This document shows positions 60,243-64,000 of a stretch of 64,000 nt of DNA, piece by piece. The DNA lies in contig DATGMF010000086.1 of assembly GCA_035293765.1 (NCBI GenBank), forward strand, positions 1 to 64,000, in the 5' to 3' direction. Source of the stretch: DASRHT01 sp035293765 (GTDB taxonomy: Bacteria; Chloroflexota; Ktedonobacteria; Ktedonobacterales; Ktedonobacteraceae). The position numbers and the translations under genes were made by a program. The notes below the pieces were generated by a model. That model worked only from the letters and a program-made list of their open reading frames with translations. It did no database searches and was not told the origin of the DNA. Positions within the stretch are counted from its first letter, which is position 1, and each line of letters opens with the position of its first letter.

Positions 60243-61742
60243 TAAATCGCGCTCCGCCGGAAAGGTGTCCAGGAAGGTCTGCGCAAACTGAACCAGCCGG
60301 TATACATCCGCGAAGTTCGTGACCAGGCCGAGCGAGACGCGTACCGCGCCCCCGTTCTGCATCCCCAGATCGGCGAGAAACTGATCCCAGCTCAACGTTT
60401 TTTCCGCTCCTAAGAACTGTGGGAGTGCGTCCTTCGCCCCCTCATGGAAGGCGTGGTGGAGCGCCTCTTTCGAGAGATTGAAGACCGCTTCCCCCGCGCC
60501 AGGGTTACAAAAGCAGCCAGTACGCAAGGAGAGATGGATATCGCTGGCTCTACGGTCAATCACGCGTTCATCAATCATAGACCCGTCCGGTGTTAAGAAA
60601 TTAAGGGCGATGGTCCCGCCGCGTCTGTCAGTGGTATGCGGGCCATAAACTTGCACCAGCGGCGTGCCATTGCTATGACGCAGGGAGAGCAGCGTATCAA
60701 GCAGCCAGCTCGTCAGAATCTGCACTCGTTCATGGATCACTTCCATCCCGATGGCTTGCAGATGCTTCAGGCCAATTTCAACGGCAGGAAGACTGAGATA
60801 GTTGAGCGTTCCGTCCTCAAAAGCCTCCCCTCCTGAAAGCAGGACATACCCATCGCCCTGCACCGAAATGCCCCAGACCGTTCCACCCGCGAACCAGGGA
60901 CGCTGCAAGGTGTCCAGAGCAGCTTTCCGCGCCAGCAGGCAGCCAACGCCGGTTGGATAGCCAAACATTTTGTAGAACGAAAGCGGGATAAAATCCGGGT
61001 GCCACCGGGAAAGGTCCAGGCGGTTTGTGGGCACAAAGGCGGCCCCATCCAGCAGCACATGCCATCCTCTCGCCTGGGCCTCCTCAATCCATTTCAGCGG
61101 ATGCTGCACCCCGGTGAAATTGGACTGCGCCGGATAGGCAAATAAGCGATGAGCGCCCCGATTGTCCTGCGCCAGCAACAAATCAAGCAGCGTCTCCTCC
61201 ACGCGCAGGTCGGGCGCCATGACGGGCAGATAGGTAAATGACGCACCTTTGGCGCGTGCAAATTCACGAATGCCATTGACGGAGTTGTGGTTATCGAAGA
61301 GCAGGAGAAACTGCCCTCCAGACTGGAAGGGGTACGCCTCGCCGACCAGTTTCAATGCCTGGCTGGCGTTGGCGGTGAAGATGACGTCATATTCATCGGG
61401 GGAGGCATGGAAAAAATTCAGCACACTGGCACGCGCCCGCTCGACCAGTTCTGTTGAAGCTCGCGATGTGGGGTTGAGCGAATGGGGGTTGCCAAAGACA
61501 TGGTGGCGCAGCAAGTCAAAGTGCTGACGAAGCTGACTCTCGGCGTAAAGCCCACCGCCCGTATAATCAAGATAGGTATGCCCCAGCTCGTCCAGGCGGG
61601 CGTATTCTTTCGCCCGCAATACATCAAGTGAGGAGGTATGTTCAAAAGCCGGGTAAGCCTGCCGAAACGCCCGCTCTGCCTCATGCATTGCTGTTGTCTC
61701 GGAGTGGATGGGGCGGCCTGTATCCTTCGCTGCTCCGCTCAT
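60222..61742 (-). CDS. Molybdenum-cofactor-sulfurase-like aminotransferase class V
   Basis: A 506-residue PLP enzyme with the NifS-like fold of eukaryotic-type Moco sulfurases. YLDYTGGGLYAESQLRQHFD opens the fold, PLP Lys258 lies in SFYKMFGYPTGVGCLL, and RTGCFCNPGAGE carries Cys410 and Cys412, the sulfur-accepting loop of the family. It would mobilise cysteine sulfur to make the Mo=S group needed by xanthine-oxidase-type enzymes, fitting its place directly upstream of a CoxL-like subunit. The MOSC C-terminal domain of full MOCOS is absent. The last eight residues (DLPPRLHC) come from a 26-bp repeat. Confidence 0.85.
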   Translation of the reverse strand: MSGAAKDTGRPIHSETTAMHEAERAFRQAYPAFEHTSSLDVLRAKEYARLDELGHTYLDYTGGGLYAESQLRQHFDLLRHHVFGNPHSLNPTSRASTELVERARASVLNFFHASPDEYDVIFTANASQALKLVGEAYPFQSGGQFLLLFDNHNSVNGIREFARAKGASFTYLPVMAPDLRVEETLLDLLLAQDNRGAHRLFAYPAQSNFTGVQHPLKWIEEAQARGWHVLLDGAAFVPTNRLDLSRWHPDFIPLSFYKMFGYPTGVGCLLARKAALDTLQRPWFAGGTVWGISVQGDGYVLLSGGEAFEDGTLNYLSLPAVEIGLKHLQAIGMEVIHERVQILTSWLLDTLLSLRHSNGTPLVQVYGPHTTDRRGGTIALNFLTPDGSMIDERVIDRRASDIHLSLRTGCFCNPGAGEAVFNLSKEALHHAFHEGAKDALPQFLGAEKTLSWDQFLADLGMQNGGAVRVSLGLVTNFADVYRLVQFAQTFLDTFPAERDLPPRLHC

Positions 61743-61839
61743 TTCATCGATTCCTTTCCTAAAAGTTGCATCTCGATAATGTAGTGTAGCATATTCGATG
61801 AAAGTAATTTGGCTCCATTTGTACCATTTTTGCTAAGAC

Positions 61840-61868
61840 TTGAAAAATCAAAATAAATTTGGTATGAT
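61840..61868 (+). promoter_or_regulatory. Promoter of the FadR-type regulator gene
   Basis: TTGAAA (61840-61845), 17 bases, TATGAT (61863-61868) stand about 65 bases before the start, in the divergent region facing the Moco-sulfurase gene. TTTGGTATGATCAATA across the -10 resembles GntR/FadR-type operators, so autoregulation is plausible. Confidence 0.6.
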
Positions 61869-61933
61869 CAATAGACAATCAGGTGAATTGACCAGTCACA
61901 GGATCAGGGACCATCAAGGGAGTGGGGAGAAGC

Positions 61934-62647
61934 TTGTATACACCAATTCAAACCGTAAGAGTTTTTGAGCAGGTTGCCGAACAAATCGAGAAGCGCATCC
62001 TGGACGGCGAGTTGCGCAGCGGCGACCGCTTGCCCACCGAGCGCGAGCTGGCCGAGCAGTTTCAGGTTAGTCGGACGGCTGTCCGTGAAGCCATGAAGAT
62101 TCTGGCGCAAAGAGGGCTGGTGGATATGCGGCCCGGTCGCGGAACAATAGTCATTGATGGCGCGCATCGGGCCATGCAGCACTCGATCAATCTAGCAATG
62201 AAGCTCAAGTTAGGCGAGGTTGGCGGCTCGGATAATCTCGTCGAGGTGCGCGAGATCCTCGAAACCGAAATTGCCGCTCTGGCCGCGGCGCGCGCCACAG
62301 AAAAAGAGATCGCGGTTATGCGCGAGGCCGTGAAGGTGATGGATGAAAGCCTCGATGACGCCGATACATTTATCGTTGCCGACAATATTTTTCATGAGGC
62401 TCTGGCAAAAGGGACGCAGAACACCCTTATCCTGATCCTGGTCAATTCGATTGTGAGCTTGCTGAGCGAACAACGCAAGCAGATCTTTGAGGTGGAAGGT
62501 GGTCCGCAGCGCGGTCAGATCCACCATAAAGATATTCTCGAAAGTATCATCAGGCATGACCCGGAAGCCGCTCGTGAGGCTATGCGCGCCCACCTGCGTC
62601 AGGTGCGCCAGGATGCCGCTTTCAGTACCCTCAAGCCGGTCGAGTGA
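61934..62647 (+). CDS. GntR-family regulator, FadR subfamily (FCD domain)
   Basis: A 237-residue regulator. The winged helix (about 8-75) contains EKRILDGELRSGDRLPTERE and QFQVSRTAVREAMKIL, and the FCD ligand domain follows (about 90-225: DNLVEVREILETEIAALAAA and the metal-binding Asp/His set ending RGQIHHKDILESI). FCD members sense organic acids. TTG at 61934 is taken as start because GGGGAG lies just before it; GTG at 61922 is the alternative. It probably governs the dehydrogenase and 2-oxoacid-dehydrogenase genes downstream, or the divergent Mo-enzyme genes. Confidence 0.9.
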   Translation: MYTPIQTVRVFEQVAEQIEKRILDGELRSGDRLPTERELAEQFQVSRTAVREAMKILAQRGLVDMRPGRGTIVIDGAHRAMQHSINLAMKLKLGEVGGSDNLVEVREILETEIAALAAARATEKEIAVMREAVKVMDESLDDADTFIVADNIFHEALAKGTQNTLILILVNSIVSLLSEQRKQIFEVEGGPQRGQIHHKDILESIIRHDPEAAREAMRAHLRQVRQDAAFSTLKPVE

Positions 62648-62742
62648 GCCATTGGCTTGCTGCGCCTGACTTGAGGAGCAATATACGCATCAAACCCTAA
62701 GGTGTCAGGTGGAAACGTCATCATCACTGTAGGAGATATTTT

Positions 62743-63624
62743 ATGGCTAATCTTGGCTTTGTGGGACTGGGGGCGATGGGCGGTCGCATAGTCAAGCGAC
62801 TGCTTGATGCCGGCCATACCGTCACCGGCTATAATCGCACAAAAGCGAAGGCTCAGTGGCTGCTCGACCAGGGGATGCGCTGGGGAGAGACCCCGCGTGC
62901 GGTTGCCGAAGCTGCTGACATTATTTTTACGATGGTTAGCAATACCGTCGCGTTATACGAGGTAACCGGCGGGGATAGCGGTATCCTGGCGGGCCTGGGA
63001 AAGGGCAAGATCTACATCGACATGAGCACGATCAGCCCGGCTGCTTCCCAGAAACTCGCCGTTCAGGTTGCTGAAAAGGGGGCACACATGCTCGATTCCC
63101 CTGTATCGGGTAGCGTGATTACCCTCGAACAAGGGAATCTCTCGCTGATGGTCGGAGGCGAAAAAGCCATCTTCGAGCAGGTGAAACCGGTTTTGCTGGA
63201 CATCGGCCCGAAAGTGACTTATATGGGTCCCAACGGGTCCGCGGCCCTGATGAAGATCGCTCTTAACCTTAATCTTCAGGTACAGATGATGGCCTTCTGC
63301 GAAGGGCTGCTGCTGGCTGAGAAAGGAGGCATTCCCCGGGAAACCGCGCTTGAAGTCATGCTAAACAGCGTGATCGCGTCTCCCTCGTTGAAGTATCGCA
63401 CGCCGTTTATTCTCTCTATGCCAGACGAAGCCTGGTTCAACGTGAATATGATGCAGAAAGATATGCTGCTGGCGCTGGAGATGGGCCGGGAACTGGACGT
63501 GCCACTCCCCACGACGGCGGTCAGCAACGAATATCTGACGATTGCTCGGGCGATGGGGCTGGCGGAGCAAGATTTCGCCATTACCCATAAAGTGCTGGCA
63601 AGACTATCCGGTTTAGACGAGTAA
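62743..63624 (+). CDS. 3-hydroxyisobutyrate-dehydrogenase-family NAD(P) oxidoreductase
   Basis: A beta-hydroxyacid dehydrogenase of 293 residues. The Rossmann motif GFVGLGAMGGRIVKRLLDAG is N-terminal, the substrate-binding DSPVSGSVITLEQGNLSLMV near 120, and the catalytic Lys lies in AALMKIALNLNLQ near 170. Likely substrates are tartronate semialdehyde, 3-hydroxyisobutyrate or succinic semialdehyde. AGGAG precedes the ATG. It sits between the FadR-type regulator and the E1 alpha gene, same strand. Confidence 0.9.
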   Translation: MANLGFVGLGAMGGRIVKRLLDAGHTVTGYNRTKAKAQWLLDQGMRWGETPRAVAEAADIIFTMVSNTVALYEVTGGDSGILAGLGKGKIYIDMSTISPAASQKLAVQVAEKGAHMLDSPVSGSVITLEQGNLSLMVGGEKAIFEQVKPVLLDIGPKVTYMGPNGSAALMKIALNLNLQVQMMAFCEGLLLAEKGGIPRETALEVMLNSVIASPSLKYRTPFILSMPDEAWFNVNMMQKDMLLALEMGRELDVPLPTTAVSNEYLTIARAMGLAEQDFAITHKVLARLSGLDE

Positions 63625-63764
63625 TTTAGCAGGGTTACGGCCAGTCATTGCCCTATTATGGACACGCTAAAGCGGGGGGAAGGCGATAAATCGCACCTGG
63701 ACGCGATAAATCTGGTTCCTACGGTAAGATTTATGGCTTGCCCCTCACCCTACGGAGAACAGCA

Positions 63765-64000
63765 ATGTCGCAACCTAAGGCATCCGGTTCGGATGAAAAG
63801 GTCATCACCAGCCCGAATGCTACAGAGCAAGGACGCTGGCTATCGATGTACGAGCAAATGCTCAAAATCCGTATTTTTGAAGAGCATGTGAACCAGTTGT
63901 ATCTTAGCGCCAAAATGCCCGGCCTGGCTCATCTCTACATTGGCGAGGAGGCGATAGCTGTGGGGGTATGCGCCGTCCTGCGTCGCGATGACTATATCAC
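63765..64000 (+). CDS. 2-oxoacid/acetoin dehydrogenase E1 alpha, 5' part cut by window edge
   Basis: From ATG 63765 (GGAG nine bases upstream) the frame stays open to the window end. After a 20-residue leader it reads RWLSMYEQMLKIRIFEEHVN, then LAHLYIGEEAIAVGVCAVLR and RDDYIT. This is the beginning of the thiamine-diphosphate E1 alpha family (pyruvate, branched-chain or acetoin dehydrogenase); GLAHLYIGEEA-type segments face the cofactor. The ThDP-binding GDG motif lies beyond the window, so the subtype cannot be decided. Confidence 0.9.
   Translation, partial: MSQPKASGSDEKVITSPNATEQGRWLSMYEQMLKIRIFEEHVNQLYLSAKMPGLAHLYIGEEAIAVGVCAVLRRDDYI

Noticed and set aside
1..64000. CRISPR array, tRNA or rRNA genes
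   Set aside because: No regularly spaced repeats or tRNA/rRNA-like segments were recognised by eye; a dedicated scan was not possible.

Overview
The window looks like chromosomal DNA of a spore-former-like, filamentous Chloroflexota bacterium (Ktedonobacteria type). This is inferred from moderate GC, an NRPS/P450 locus, several Mo-hydroxylases, a PAS/GAF histidine kinase, a kinase fused to a receiver-like domain, and a Tn3-family element with a tyrosine recombinase. No rRNA, tRNA or CRISPR array was seen.

Layout. 1-4150: an insertion-sequence end next to a decayed DksA/TraR zinc-finger gene, then lspA-rluD, a membrane-anchored protein of unknown function and an HU protein. 4151-15480: a biosynthetic locus on the minus strand (possible small membrane ORF, cytochrome P450, three-module NRPS without thioesterase). 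15480-18200: gene remnants (sedolisin tail, amidase) around a GH25-LysM-transglycosylase cell-wall hydrolase. 18315-19799: a type B carboxylesterase.

19942-35291: the main discovery, a complete 15,350-bp Tn3-family transposon. It has 39-bp terminal inverted repeats (one mismatch) and a perfect 5-bp target duplication (TAATT), and it splits a nucleotidyltransferase-domain gene whose reading frame is restored exactly when the element is removed in silico. All its genes run on the minus strand: tyrosine recombinase, ArsR-ArsC fusion, a frameshifted small gene, aquaglyceroporin, pstSCAB, a small ORF, a second ABC ATPase, a second aquaglyceroporin, a small ORF, arsenate reductase, a CoA-disulfide-reductase-like flavoprotein, a zinc-finger protein and the transposase. 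The cargo reads as arsenate resistance by phosphate-selective uptake, arsenate reduction and channel-mediated arsenite exit, with no ArsB, Acr3, ArsA or ArsD.

35297-43685: the rest of the split gene, a YbaK-type deacylase, a stand-alone integrase, a rifampin-phosphotransferase-like dikinase, and a zinc-type ABC system with one binding protein and two permeases but no ATPase. 43783-50064: an apparently leaderless IclR regulator, then an operon for a 4-hydroxybenzoyl-CoA-reductase-type enzyme (2Fe-2S, Mo and FAD subunits, the last with the extra 4Fe-4S loop) and a PaaK-like CoA ligase. 50122-57401: two paralogous methyltransferases around a histidine kinase, a receiver-pseudokinase, a VOC protein and a universal stress protein. 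57661-64000: an orphan CoxL-like Mo subunit with a Moco-sulfurase-like protein, a divergent FadR-type regulator, a beta-hydroxyacid dehydrogenase and the start of a 2-oxoacid dehydrogenase E1 alpha gene.
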